This document shows positions 47,701-56,740 of a stretch of DNA of 64,000 nucleotides, one piece after another. Origin of the DNA: Bacteroidetes bacterium 2013_40CM_41_45 (GTDB taxonomy: Bacteria > Bacteroidota > Bacteroidia > AKYH767-A > 2013-40CM-41-45). Positions within the stretch are counted from its first letter, which is position 1; every line of letters begins with the position of its first letter. The stretch spans positions 1 through 64,000 of the forward strand of contig NGFH01000001.1 of NCBI GenBank assembly GCA_002215675.1, written 5' to 3'. The position numbers and the translations under genes are program-made. The notes beneath the pieces are model-generated. The model was not told the DNA's origin. It did not search any database and was given only the letters and a program-made list of their open reading frames with translations.

Positions 47701-49266
47701 ATAGGAAATAAAATCGGAAATATTTCCACGGGCAGGACCCTGACCATAGAAACAGGAGCCAAACTAATGACAGGCAATTACCCGGTTACCGGCACCGGAA
47801 TTTTTGCGATGCAGGATAATTCAACACTGGGAATGGGAAGCATTGACGGAATTAATTCCAACCTTGCTTCAGCAACAGGCAACGTTCAAACATCGGGTGG
47901 GCGCAATTATCACTCAGGAGGAAATTATATTTATTACGAAGATAAAACTCCGCAAATCACAGGAGTGTTTACAACAGCACCTGCCTCTCTTACCGTAAGA
48001 AATCTTGAAATAAAAAAAGATGCCACAGCGCAAATTACCAGCATGAGTCAGAATCTTTCTGTAAGTGAAATAACTAAACTTACCTTGGGCGAATTGAACC
48101 TGAATCAGTTTGTGCTCACTGCGCTCAGCAACAACACCGGAGCCATTAATCGCAACGGAACAACTACGCTTGGTTACATTAAGAGCGAATCCAATCTTGC
48201 GGTTAACCCAAGCATTGTGCAATGGAACTTAGGAACATCGAACGGAGCGTATGTAATTCCTTTCGGTGTATCATCAACAGAATTCATTCCTCTTACTTTC
48301 CAGAAGACAGCAGGAAATTCGAACATACGTTTTTCAACGCGCGCAACTTCAACTACAGCAAACACACCCTGGGCAGGAGCAAGCAGTGTTGCAGCCGTAG
48401 CAAACATGAATCGCTACGGAGGAGATTCATCAGTAACATCTGTTATTGACCGTTGGTGGGACATAACTGCAATGTCCGGTTACAATTCCGTTACAGCCAA
48501 CGTTACTTTCTCCTATCGCGCAGCAGAAAATACTCTGCCGGTTTCACCTCCTTACCGCACAGGCCCTATTGCCGCGCAGCATTGGAACGGTTCTTCATGG
48601 GACCCGCCTGCTTGCAGCTCGTGCAATAGCGGAGTAACTTCGGGCATAGGAACGGTTACTGTTTCAGGAGCCAACACTTTTTCTCCCTGGATTCTTGTTG
48701 CGCAGCCGGCGCCTCTGCCCGTTGAACTCTTGTCATTTACAGCAGAAGTTGTATCCGATGGAGTTGAACTCCGTTGGTCAACTGCATCTGAAATCAACAA
48801 TGATTACTTCACCGTAGAACGCAGCAGCGATGCCGTTCATTTTGAAGACATATTAGAAAAAAAGGGAGCAGGAAACAGCAACCAGACGCTTTATTATTCG
48901 GCACTCGACAAAAATCCGCTGAATGGAATTTCGTATTATCGTCTCCGCCAGACTGATTTCGACGGCACATCATCGCGGTCTGATGTAGTAAGCGTATTTA
49001 TTGGAGGCAGTGAAAACATCATCGTATTTCCTAACCCGGCAGATGATTTTATCCGCATTATTTTTTCAGGCAATGTATCAGAAGAGTATAAAACAATAGA
49101 GCTCACAGATGTGCTTGGGAATACCATCATGAGTGAATCAAAAAAGTTTTCTGAAAAAGACAGGGTGAAGACCCTGAATACTGCAGACCTGAGCAAAGGC
49201 GTCTATTTAATCCGCATTACGAGCCCTTCAGGAATGTCCCTTGCAAAAAAAATTATGATTAACTGA
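44794..49266 (+). CDS. Large secreted T9SS cargo protein with GEVED-like and duplicated ~145-aa beta domains
   Basis: 1490 aa. Signal peptide, IDYNRNGIFTDPGEQV, two tandem modules ending NYFWLTYDV / NYFWLSYDI, C-terminal IIVFPNPADDFIRIIFSG...LSKGVYLIRITSPSG. Confidence 0.9.
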   Translation: MKHATTVVGHARQKWILKSLCVITLLSFQQSKAQTVLFQTSFETGDPVPLYSLTNGSYLTTSSTEPYTGLAHAELVGGCTGGTSGCYSASIITPTALNLQAGKYYEVIVYGKNITGTCSVNNSLKIKKSATATNTAMVAATGSDQILGTSNQLIVYDIYRGIFTVAANETKYIGIQMSFAGSGGCAGSGWRIDDFSITEYNGPPCSYYCYTEGIYPDAGYISQVSLNTLNRPSGFDGYACTGMSTIVQRTLSYNLTVIRFDPSTYNLYTAAWIDYNRNGIFTDPGEQVMIPAASTASGNLTRVQNITVPLTATLGITKMRVMMKYNVAPTGPCDGSSPYFDIEDYDVDIQQEPIPMTFVSCTATQANTTSVNAGAYRQEVIGVQIVTNGELSPLSATSFNFATTGTTNPANNISLAQLWSTGTSNAFATTTQVGSTVLNPNGNFSIVTTFTLAKGTNYFWLTYDVPATAPGGNVIDAWCNSLTVTTLRTPTVANPAGCRAIIAATPMVYVSSTTKQNISPVAIGDANQQIIGVEIAANGALNPLSATSFTFNTAGTGGTVTNQIQNAKLFFTGTSSLFSCANQVGSTIAAPNGAFTITPSAAQGTLFNGTNYFWLSYDIKPTAVCALNADAQCNSITIGGTPYTPIVTAPPGGRPINCGVPYFSQGNLVMNNLSSWNSQRNGSGSAPASFAAGNDFYVQNGHNMTTAADFAIPNLYVESGGYVTATNLLTMTNFRIYSYGIFEQIAVAPNANFISNFWIDDSGTWIHNNTGWLPGINRYFTAKSIQWFKQVGGGTFPVNTAWGNVIMDIATNGNFVINAGSIITVQGNWEWRKTGANNWLGIAASNTPITIGGDLIFSGGKLRGAYDTTAAGNQPVNIIINVGGNLIMSGGTLEDYVRGNITSSSSTLNLKGNIEITGGTWNYVRATSGLSQINIMNGILSATWKQTGGNITLSNTNIKNSPPGKTLTLIGNKIGNISTGRTLTIETGAKLMTGNYPVTGTGIFAMQDNSTLGMGSIDGINSNLASATGNVQTSGGRNYHSGGNYIYYEDKTPQITGVFTTAPASLTVRNLEIKKDATAQITSMSQNLSVSEITKLTLGELNLNQFVLTALSNNTGAINRNGTTTLGYIKSESNLAVNPSIVQWNLGTSNGAYVIPFGVSSTEFIPLTFQKTAGNSNIRFSTRATSTTANTPWAGASSVAAVANMNRYGGDSSVTSVIDRWWDITAMSGYNSVTANVTFSYRAAENTLPVSPPYRTGPIAAQHWNGSSWDPPACSSCNSGVTSGIGTVTVSGANTFSPWILVAQPAPLPVELLSFTAEVVSDGVELRWSTASEINNDYFTVERSSDAVHFEDILEKKGAGNSNQTLYYSALDKNPLNGISYYRLRQTDFDGTSSRSDVVSVFIGGSENIIVFPNPADDFIRIIFSGNVSEEYKTIELTDVLGNTIMSESKKFSEKDRVKTLNTADLSKGVYLIRITSPSGMSLAKKIMIN

Positions 49267-49354
49267 TTTTTTTCCTTCCCCCCGGGTCCCACTCATCAGG
49301 TGCTTATATTTATTCCCTTATTTTTAGCTCATTCGTATACCGGTTTTTTTACGT

Positions 49355-52300
49355 ATGAATTCTGAAAGGGAAAAAAATATTCTCAGGAAACTTGCCATTG
49401 CGACAGGAATTTTAGCTGCCGCTTTGTTTCTTACGGCATGGCTTACGGAAGAAACTTCGGAAGAGCAGCATGACCTGAATGCAATTGCCCATAGGGCTGA
49501 ATCAAATTTGCAGGCGCTGGAATCGGTGGTGCTCCGCACTGCCGATACCGTTTTATCCATGCGCAGCAGAGTTGAAATGATGTTTTTCTTTTCAGGCGCT
49601 CCATTGAATAGCCGGAAAGTTACACTGCTTGTTTATGAACACAATGAGCTACTTGCCTGGTCGGGAAGCGATGTAACATTTGCATCTGTAGAAAAAATTA
49701 TTGGCTCGGGGCAGAAATTTATGCACCTGCCCAACGGCTGGTACAGAGTTCTTACGCGTGATAAAGAGAAAAGAAGAGCGGTGATTTTTATTTCTGTTTA
49801 CAGTGAATACTCTTATCAAAATAAGTTTCTTGTCAACGGGTTTAATCCTGCTCTTCAAATTCCCAACGGAGTTTCACTTTCAAATACGGATTCAAAATTT
49901 GTTATTCACGCTGGCGGAGAAAAACTATTCGGTATAAGAGAATCGATATCTCCGGCAGCCGAAGAAAAATTTCCGCTTTCGGAATTACTTGAAACATCAG
50001 CCATTATAATGTTGCTGATTTGTTTTCTCTGTTGCGGAAGACTTCTGCTCTATCGTTCCCCTCCTGTCGCGATAATTCTTGCGGCAGCAATTATCGGGGC
50101 GCGCATTGCCATGGTTGTCTTTCATTTTCCCGAGCCGCTCTATCAAACTGCACTTTTCAGTCCAACGCTTTATGCAAGTTCTTTCTTATTCAACTCTCCG
50201 GGAGACCTGTTGCTTAACGTTCTGACCTTCCTTGTTGTCGCATTGATTTTTTTCCACCATGAGAATGTTATAAAGCTGTATGCTTCAGTGAAACCATCTG
50301 CGCCGGGTGCGGTAATTCATCTTTTCCTTCTTTCAACATTGCTGATAATTTCTTTTGCAGCAGTTCAATATTACGCCAGCGGGCTGATAATAAATTCAAA
50401 GATCTCTTTCGACCTCAGCAACATTCTTGAGCTGGATGCCTTCAGCGTTCTGGGGTTTTTTATGCTGGCTTTAATGATGGGGTTTTGTTTTTTGATTTTC
50501 CGTTTTGCAGCAGAAGTTATACGTCATTCGTTTCTTGCTGGTGAAAGAAAAAAGAGATACGCAGTTTCTTTAACAACACTGATTTTTTTTGCCGCGATAA
50601 CCATCACTTTCCCGGACGTATTTCCTGAGTTTGATGTTACAGATTTTGCGTTTTTGCTCGCACTATTCTTCTTGACGGAAGTTATGTTCATCAGGAAAAA
50701 ATTCCATGCCGTTTCTTATTCTATTGTTTTTCTCGTGCTGTTTTCGCTTTACTCTTCCGTACTGATTTCAGAATTTAATTCGAGGAAGCAGGATGAAAAC
50801 CTCATGGCTCTTGCACGTAAATTGGAAACGGGAAGAGACCATATCGCAGAACACTTGTTCGAGGAAATCGGCCCGGCACTTAAAGAGGATTCAGTAATCA
50901 TAAACATGCTGGCCGATAAGCGAAATGATTTGGCGCTGTTGCGGCTGCAGCAAATATATTTTTCCGGCTATTGGAGCAAATACAATATCGCTATAGCTGC
51001 AACGGGGGACACAGCAGCTACCCTTACGGCAGAAAAACTTATTCGTGAAAAAAGCAAAGCTGCTGCTGACACTGAATTATTTTTTATTGAAGATACCCCG
51101 GAGAACATTTCTTATATCGTCCATCTATATCCTTCGGAAGAAACGGACGTATATATTCTTTTCAGTGAAAAATTTATTCAAACTGAAAAAGGATTTCCAG
51201 AACTTTATCTGAGCGGTGATGCAGGCGCCGGCCGGGATTTGGAAAACTTTTCATTTGCACGTTACAACAATGGTAGTCTCATTTCGAGCTATGGAAGCTA
51301 TCCTTATTCTTCCCGTTTTTCTTTCAGCAATTCAAAAAATGAATTTGAATTCATTGATGAAAGCTCCTACAGACACCTGGTATATAAACCTAATGCGTCA
51401 ACATATGTAGTGGTGAGCAAACCCACTGAATCAGCGCTTTTCCCGTTTACCATCTTTTCATATATTATTTCCTTTTTTGCATTGCTTGTTCTGGCAATTT
51501 CCCTGATGATTCAATGGATAACTGCGGCAGAAACACAGCATATTTCTCTCCGGCAGCGAGTGCATGCGTCCATTATCCTTATTGTATTGATTTCATTTGT
51601 ACTCATCAGTTGGACAACCGTAAAATATGTTTCAGCAAGGTATGATAAGGAAATTGATGAACGCATCCGGGAAAAAATCACTTCTGCACATCATTCTCTT
51701 GAAAAAGAACTTCCTCCGCAAAACATGCTTTCAGATATTTTGTCTGATGAAAAAACACTCCTGCTCACAAGGCTTGCATTTAATATTCTGGCAGATTTTA
51801 ATTTGTATGACTTAAACGGGCGATTAATTTTTTCTTCGCAGCCCCGCCTTTATCAACAGGGAATTATTTCGGATAGAATGAATCCCGATGCTTTTCTTGA
51901 AATGGTTGTGAAAGGCAGAACGCAGTTTATACATCCCGAAAATATTGGCGGACTCAATTATATTGCCGCGTATGAACCCGTACGGAACCGAAATAATCAA
52001 ACGGAAGGATACATAGGATTGCCTTATTTCCAAAAGCAGGAAGAGCTTAAAAAAGAACTGTCTTCTTTTATCGGTTCGCTCATGAACCTGTATATGCTCT
52101 TGCTTGCGGCAGCATTGGGAGCAGCATATTTTATTTCTTCCCGCATTACCAGGCCGCTGCTGGTGTTGCAGGAAAAATTCGGGACTACACGCCTGGGTAA
52201 ACGTAACGAGCAAATAGAATGGAGGCGAAATGATGAAATAGGAAACCTGGTGAAACAGTATAATATAATGGTGGATGAGCTTGAGATAAGCGCAGAGCTG

Positions 52301-52984
52301 CTGGCGAGAAATGAGCGCGAGAGCGCATGGCGAGAAATGGCGAAGCAGGTAGCACACGAGATAAAAAACCCGCTCACGCCTATGAAGCTGAATATTCAGC
52401 TTCTGCAAAAAGCTATGGAAGAAAATTCTCCGCGGCTGAACGAACTTACGCAGAAGGTTTCCCGCTTGCTGATGGAACAGATTGATGCGCTTACGTCCAT
52501 TGCATCTTCATTTTCGTCTTTTGCACGAATGCCGTATGGCCGCAAAGAAAAAGTGAACTTGTATAAAGTTATTTCTTCTGTCGTCAGCCTGTACAATAAT
52601 TCATCGGCCTTTCAAATCATATTTAATGATGCCGGCAAAGAATATTTTATTCTTGCGGATAAGGAAGAACTTTCGCGGCTATTTGGCAACATTGTTAAAA
52701 ATGCAATTCAGTCAATTCCCGAGGGCAGAAAGGGAAAAGTCGAAATAAGAATTTGGGAAGAAAATAATCACTGCATTGCAGCAGTTTCAGATAACGGAAC
52801 CGGAATTCCGGTTGAACTTCAGTCAAAAATATTTATGCCAAACTTTACCACCAAGAGCGGAGGCATGGGATTAGGACTTGCTATTGTAAAAAGTATTGCC
52901 GAAAGCATGGGTGGAAAAGCATGGTTTGAAACACAAGAAGGAAAAGGAACAACTTTCTTCGTTGAAATGCCTGCTGTTACTTAA
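49355..52984 (+). CDS. Large membrane sensor histidine kinase (NtrY-like)
   Basis: 1209 aa. Many TM segments, HAMP, H-box MAKQVAHEIKNPLTPMKLNIQLL, G-box GGMGLGLAIVKSIAESMGG. Confidence 0.93.
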   Translation: MNSEREKNILRKLAIATGILAAALFLTAWLTEETSEEQHDLNAIAHRAESNLQALESVVLRTADTVLSMRSRVEMMFFFSGAPLNSRKVTLLVYEHNELLAWSGSDVTFASVEKIIGSGQKFMHLPNGWYRVLTRDKEKRRAVIFISVYSEYSYQNKFLVNGFNPALQIPNGVSLSNTDSKFVIHAGGEKLFGIRESISPAAEEKFPLSELLETSAIIMLLICFLCCGRLLLYRSPPVAIILAAAIIGARIAMVVFHFPEPLYQTALFSPTLYASSFLFNSPGDLLLNVLTFLVVALIFFHHENVIKLYASVKPSAPGAVIHLFLLSTLLIISFAAVQYYASGLIINSKISFDLSNILELDAFSVLGFFMLALMMGFCFLIFRFAAEVIRHSFLAGERKKRYAVSLTTLIFFAAITITFPDVFPEFDVTDFAFLLALFFLTEVMFIRKKFHAVSYSIVFLVLFSLYSSVLISEFNSRKQDENLMALARKLETGRDHIAEHLFEEIGPALKEDSVIINMLADKRNDLALLRLQQIYFSGYWSKYNIAIAATGDTAATLTAEKLIREKSKAAADTELFFIEDTPENISYIVHLYPSEETDVYILFSEKFIQTEKGFPELYLSGDAGAGRDLENFSFARYNNGSLISSYGSYPYSSRFSFSNSKNEFEFIDESSYRHLVYKPNASTYVVVSKPTESALFPFTIFSYIISFFALLVLAISLMIQWITAAETQHISLRQRVHASIILIVLISFVLISWTTVKYVSARYDKEIDERIREKITSAHHSLEKELPPQNMLSDILSDEKTLLLTRLAFNILADFNLYDLNGRLIFSSQPRLYQQGIISDRMNPDAFLEMVVKGRTQFIHPENIGGLNYIAAYEPVRNRNNQTEGYIGLPYFQKQEELKKELSSFIGSLMNLYMLLLAAALGAAYFISSRITRPLLVLQEKFGTTRLGKRNEQIEWRRNDEIGNLVKQYNIMVDELEISAELLARNERESAWREMAKQVAHEIKNPLTPMKLNIQLLQKAMEENSPRLNELTQKVSRLLMEQIDALTSIASSFSSFARMPYGRKEKVNLYKVISSVVSLYNNSSAFQIIFNDAGKEYFILADKEELSRLFGNIVKNAIQSIPEGRKGKVEIRIWEENNHCIAAVSDNGTGIPVELQSKIFMPNFTTKSGGMGLGLAIVKSIAESMGGKAWFETQEGKGTTFFVEMPAVT

Positions 52985-53002
52985 CGTTTTAGTATTCTTT
53001 TT

Positions 53003-53173
53003 TCAGCGGCTGAATGTTTTGGCCACAATCAGTATGATGACACAGATAAGAAGGCCGATTTTTGCAAGGAGAATTTTTGTCTCCATGCTTATGCCTGAAA
53101 ATCCGGGTTTCGGCTGCTGTTGTGCAGGCATTTCACTTTTGGCAGGTAGGTTGGTGGTGTAATTTTTTTCCAT
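53003..53173 (-). CDS. 56-aa single-pass membrane microprotein (not in the ORF track)
   Basis: Reverse-strand translation MEKNYTTNLPAKSEMPAQQQPKPGFSGISMETKILLAKIGLLICVIILIVAKTFSR, stop TGA. Confidence 0.6.
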   Translation of the reverse strand: MEKNYTTNLPAKSEMPAQQQPKPGFSGISMETKILLAKIGLLICVIILIVAKTFSR

Positions 53174-53259
53174 GGCAGTCAGGATTAAAAAAAATTCTGT
53201 GTAAAGTTTACTTTTATTTCAACATAAGGTTTTACTTTTTCCGTAAGCGGCAAAAAAAC

Positions 53260-53275
53260 ATCCGCCAAAGCGGAT
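53260..53275. repeat. Hairpin ATCCGC-CAAA-GCGGAT
   Basis: Perfect 6-bp stem in the spacer between the microprotein and the VIT1-like gene. Confidence 0.6.
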
Positions 53276-53313
53276 ATATCGTTTGTAAAATAATTAAGAT
53301 GAAAAGAAAAAAA

Positions 53314-54027
53314 TCAACCGCTAATCATTGCTGCAATAAAATATGCAGCAGCAGCAGCAATAATGCCTATCAAAGTAGTGCGTACGGCACCCATTAACGG
53401 TGGCTGACCGGTTGCTTTGCTTTTGTAATAACCAAACATGAGCAGGCAGATAACCGTCATTAAGGAGGAATAAATTAACCCTTCGTGTGGGGAAGCAGTG
53501 AGGATATAAGCAGAGAGCGGAACAATTCCCCCTACTATGTAAGCGAGTCCGATATTACGTGCACTTTGCCGCGCACGGTTGATATCCGGTTTATCGAGGC
53601 CCAGTTCGTATTTCATCATGAAATCAACCCACTTGTCATCGTCCTTGGCAAGCTCATCTACTATCTCGTGTTGTGATTTTTCACTTAGACCGTACTGCGC
53701 AAAAATTTCACGCACTTCTCTTTTTTCGGTTTCGTAGAACTCTTTTATTTCCCGGTATTCCCTTTTAAGCTCAGAGTTGTAATGGTCAACTTCGGTTTTA
53801 CCCGCAAGATAGCCGCCCAGTCCCATAGCGATGGAGCCAGCGACAATTTCAGCAAGCCCTGCCGTTACGATAATACTGTTATCCATGACCGCTCCGCTCA
53901 ATCCGGCAGCAAGAGCAAAAGGAACGGTGAGTCCGTCCGCCATGCCGATGACAATATCGCGCACGGTTGCGGTTTGCTCAAAGTGCTTTTCTACATGCTC
54001 CGCGTGATGATGAAGATGATAATCCAT
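53314..54027 (-). CDS. VIT1/CCC1 family iron/manganese transporter
   Basis: 237 aa. VIGMADGLTVPFALAAGLSGA, GSIAMGLGGYLAGKTE. Confidence 0.93.
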   Translation of the reverse strand: MDYHLHHHAEHVEKHFEQTATVRDIVIGMADGLTVPFALAAGLSGAVMDNSIIVTAGLAEIVAGSIAMGLGGYLAGKTEVDHYNSELKREYREIKEFYETEKREVREIFAQYGLSEKSQHEIVDELAKDDDKWVDFMMKYELGLDKPDINRARQSARNIGLAYIVGGIVPLSAYILTASPHEGLIYSSLMTVICLLMFGYYKSKATGQPPLMGAVRTTLIGIIAAAAAYFIAAMISG

Positions 54028-54029
54028 TT

Positions 54030-55004
54030 TCAGGCGGTTAATTTTTCAGCATCATAGTTCAAATCCGCTTTTTCAAAATCGTTGATGCCGGAAAAATCGA
54101 GCTGAGGAGAACCGTCATTTCCTTTCCCGATAATAGTAACAAACTTAGCTCCGTAAACAACCTGGTCGTATCTGTACGAGGTGCGGGTATGAACTGTATC
54201 GGCAAAGGTGTCGTCAAAAGCTTTGAAGAAAATCAGGAACTCCGCATCACGCGATTTAAGTTCACCAAAGCTCAAATCTTTCAGCGGGCTCTTTTCATCT
54301 ATCGGATGAACAATTGTCCAGCTCATCGAAAGCATGGTAATTTTATTGCGTTCCAGTTCAAGCGGAAAAAATTTTCTTATTTCTTTCCCATCTTCGCTTA
54401 CAACCATCGTCAGGACAACGGTCACCTCTGCATCGAGCAATTCACTGTGGCTTTTACTGGCAAAGCGAAACATCCACCCGTTGATTCCCTGGTAAGGTGC
54501 AACAACGGCATTCTGGCTAAAGACAAGACGTGCGCGCGGGCGCGAAAACCTTCCATACAATAATCCTGTTGCCAGAGCAAACCCGAGCAAGCCAACCATA
54601 GATTCGACAGATGCAATGGTACTGGCAAGATTTCCTGTCGGGTTTATTCTCCCGTAACCAAGCGTTGTAAGCGTCTGTGCTGAAAAGAAAAAAGCATCTT
54701 CAAATTTTTCAACCGGAGTTGTGCCCGTGACACCGGCAAGATTTTGCACCCCAATCAATTCATATAAACCCGCAAAAAAAAGATTCATAAGAATGTAGCT
54801 TCCCACCACAAGGAGATTGAATTTAGTCCATGACATGTTGGTAAGAGAATGATAGAACTGAATCTTCTCGAAAAAGTTAAGTCCTTTCTTGCGGACATTT
54901 GAGCTGCCATCGGGATGCATAAGCCGCTGGTTTCGTGAAACCACCTTGGTTCCGAAACCGAAATCGCGGAGCTCTTCTTCAGTTTTCTTTCTGTAAATTT
55001 TCAT
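54030..55004 (-). CDS. Inward-rectifier potassium channel (KirBac family)
   Basis: 324 aa. Two TM around selectivity filter QTLTTLGYGRINPTG, then Kir cytoplasmic Ig-like domain. Confidence 0.92.
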   Translation of the reverse strand: MKIYRKKTEEELRDFGFGTKVVSRNQRLMHPDGSSNVRKKGLNFFEKIQFYHSLTNMSWTKFNLLVVGSYILMNLFFAGLYELIGVQNLAGVTGTTPVEKFEDAFFFSAQTLTTLGYGRINPTGNLASTIASVESMVGLLGFALATGLLYGRFSRPRARLVFSQNAVVAPYQGINGWMFRFASKSHSELLDAEVTVVLTMVVSEDGKEIRKFFPLELERNKITMLSMSWTIVHPIDEKSPLKDLSFGELKSRDAEFLIFFKAFDDTFADTVHTRTSYRYDQVVYGAKFVTIIGKGNDGSPQLDFSGINDFEKADLNYDAEKLTA

Positions 55005-55070
55005 GGAGTAGTAATAACTAATGACGCGAAATTACAAATTCGCTACGATGGACTGCCTATCAAAGAATAT

Positions 55071-56081
55071 TCAGGAAACCATTTTCTCTTCAACCAGCTC
55101 CGCATCCGGTTTCGATTCATCGCTAAGCAAAACGTTACCTCTTTCTTTGCGCAGCAGGCGGTGGAAGAGAGAAATTTCTTTATCAAAAATAAAACGAAGC
55201 AAAAGCAATGTCCATGAAGTATGATACCGTAAGGTGTTGTAAAAAGCGGGAGCCGTTTTCCGTATTCGCGGCAGCTTATTCCAGGGGACAGATGGAAAAT
55301 CGTGATGCTCGTTGTGATAACCCACATTGAATGCTATAGAATTAAGAACACCGTAATAGCTGTAAGTTTCCTGCAGGCCTTTTGTAAGATAATGTTCCTG
55401 CACCCATCGCGCACCGAGCGGATGCAACCCTACTGAAAAGAAAAAACTCGCTACAAGAAATACGAATGCTTTTGGTCCAAGAAAAATAATTATGGCAGCA
55501 TCAAAAGAAAATTGCACGAGCCAATTCACTCCAACCCAAATGTCGAACTGCTTGATTTCTTTCGTCCGGAAAGTGCGCCCCACCTGGAATACAGGATACA
55601 GCAAAAGCCAAATCATTTTTCCCAGGAAAGAATTGTTGATGAGCCGTGCTTCCCACCAATCGGGCAGATCGGCATCCAGTTCATGAATTCCCTGGAACGA
55701 ATGATGCTTAATATGGTATCGCTTGAATGAAACCGAACTCGGAAACGTTTGAGGCAGGTTTGCAAAAATTCCGGACAGAATATTAAGAGCCGGCTTTTTA
55801 AAAAGAAGGTTATGCGCGCATTCATGAATCATGACAAATAACGAATGATTGGCAAATGCCCCCAAAAAATATGCAGCGGCAAAAACAATCCACCATGACG
55901 AATCTTTAACAAGATAAGCCATCACCACCATGAAAGAAACTAACCCGGCAATGGCAAAAAACGTATAAGGATTTTTGCCAATCAGGTGCCTTACCTGAGG
56001 ATGTTCTTTCAAAATACTTTTGGTACGGTCGCGGTGCGGTTCTCGCTCTTCAGAATAATAAAAATCGTTTCTTTTTGACAT
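55071..56081 (-). CDS. Fatty acid desaturase similar to sphingolipid delta-4 desaturase (DEGS1/DES1)
   Basis: 336 aa. Histidine boxes HECAH, HIKHH, HNEHH; QETYSYYGVLNSIAFNVGYHNEHHDFPSVPWNKLPRIRK; N-terminal YYSEEREPHRDRTKSILKEHPQVRHL. Confidence 0.88.
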   Translation of the reverse strand: MSKRNDFYYSEEREPHRDRTKSILKEHPQVRHLIGKNPYTFFAIAGLVSFMVVMAYLVKDSSWWIVFAAAYFLGAFANHSLFVMIHECAHNLLFKKPALNILSGIFANLPQTFPSSVSFKRYHIKHHSFQGIHELDADLPDWWEARLINNSFLGKMIWLLLYPVFQVGRTFRTKEIKQFDIWVGVNWLVQFSFDAAIIIFLGPKAFVFLVASFFFSVGLHPLGARWVQEHYLTKGLQETYSYYGVLNSIAFNVGYHNEHHDFPSVPWNKLPRIRKTAPAFYNTLRYHTSWTLLLLRFIFDKEISLFHRLLRKERGNVLLSDESKPDAELVEEKMVS

Positions 56082-56127
56082 TTATGATTTACAGGGCGTA
56101 AACGTAAGAAAAATTCGGCGGTTCCTC

Positions 56128-56685
56128 TCAGACTTGTCCAACTCCGCCTGAAATAACAAATTTAATCATATCGGGGCCCGATGCATCAATCTTGCGCACA
56201 TTTTCCCTCGGAAGAATTACCAATTCGCCCATAAAGCTGTAAGAGAATGGAAGATAAACAGCAACTTTTTCTTTCCCGAATCCCAATTGTTCCAATTCAT
56301 TGCTGGTGATGAACCCGATTCTTTCCGTATCTGAGTTTTTTTCAAGCTTAACGGCAACAGGGTGGTTAAAGCTTTTTTTCTCCCCGACAAATGCAGCAAT
56401 CAAATCCTTAACGGAAGTGAAAATGAGTTTTACCAACGGAGCCCGTTCCATAAGATGTTGTATGTACGCGAATAACGGATTGCCCAGAACGCGCATGCCG
56501 ATGTAACCGGCAACAGTTATAAAAACCAAAACGGCAATGATTCCCAGTCCCGGGATACGCAGGCTGGAAAGAAACGGTAAAAGATTATCTATCCAGTACA
56601 GCAACTGATAAAGGACATATATGGTTACAACAATGGGAACGACAAAAAGGAGTCCTTGCAGGAAGTAGTTGACAATTTTTTTCAT
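56128..56685 (-). CDS. DUF502 family membrane protein; the ORF runs to 56790 but MKKIVNYFLQG at 56685 is the likely start
   Basis: Two TM and NPLFAYIQHLMERAPLVKLIFTSVKDL. Confidence 0.85.
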   Translation of the reverse strand: MKKIVNYFLQGLLFVVPIVVTIYVLYQLLYWIDNLLPFLSSLRIPGLGIIAVLVFITVAGYIGMRVLGNPLFAYIQHLMERAPLVKLIFTSVKDLIAAFVGEKKSFNHPVAVKLEKNSDTERIGFITSNELEQLGFGKEKVAVYLPFSYSFMGELVILPRENVRKIDASGPDMIKFVISGGVGQV

Positions 56686-56740
56686 GGGATAAAATTTTGG
56701 AAATGAACTATTTTGAAACGAAATTATTATAAAAATGTTT

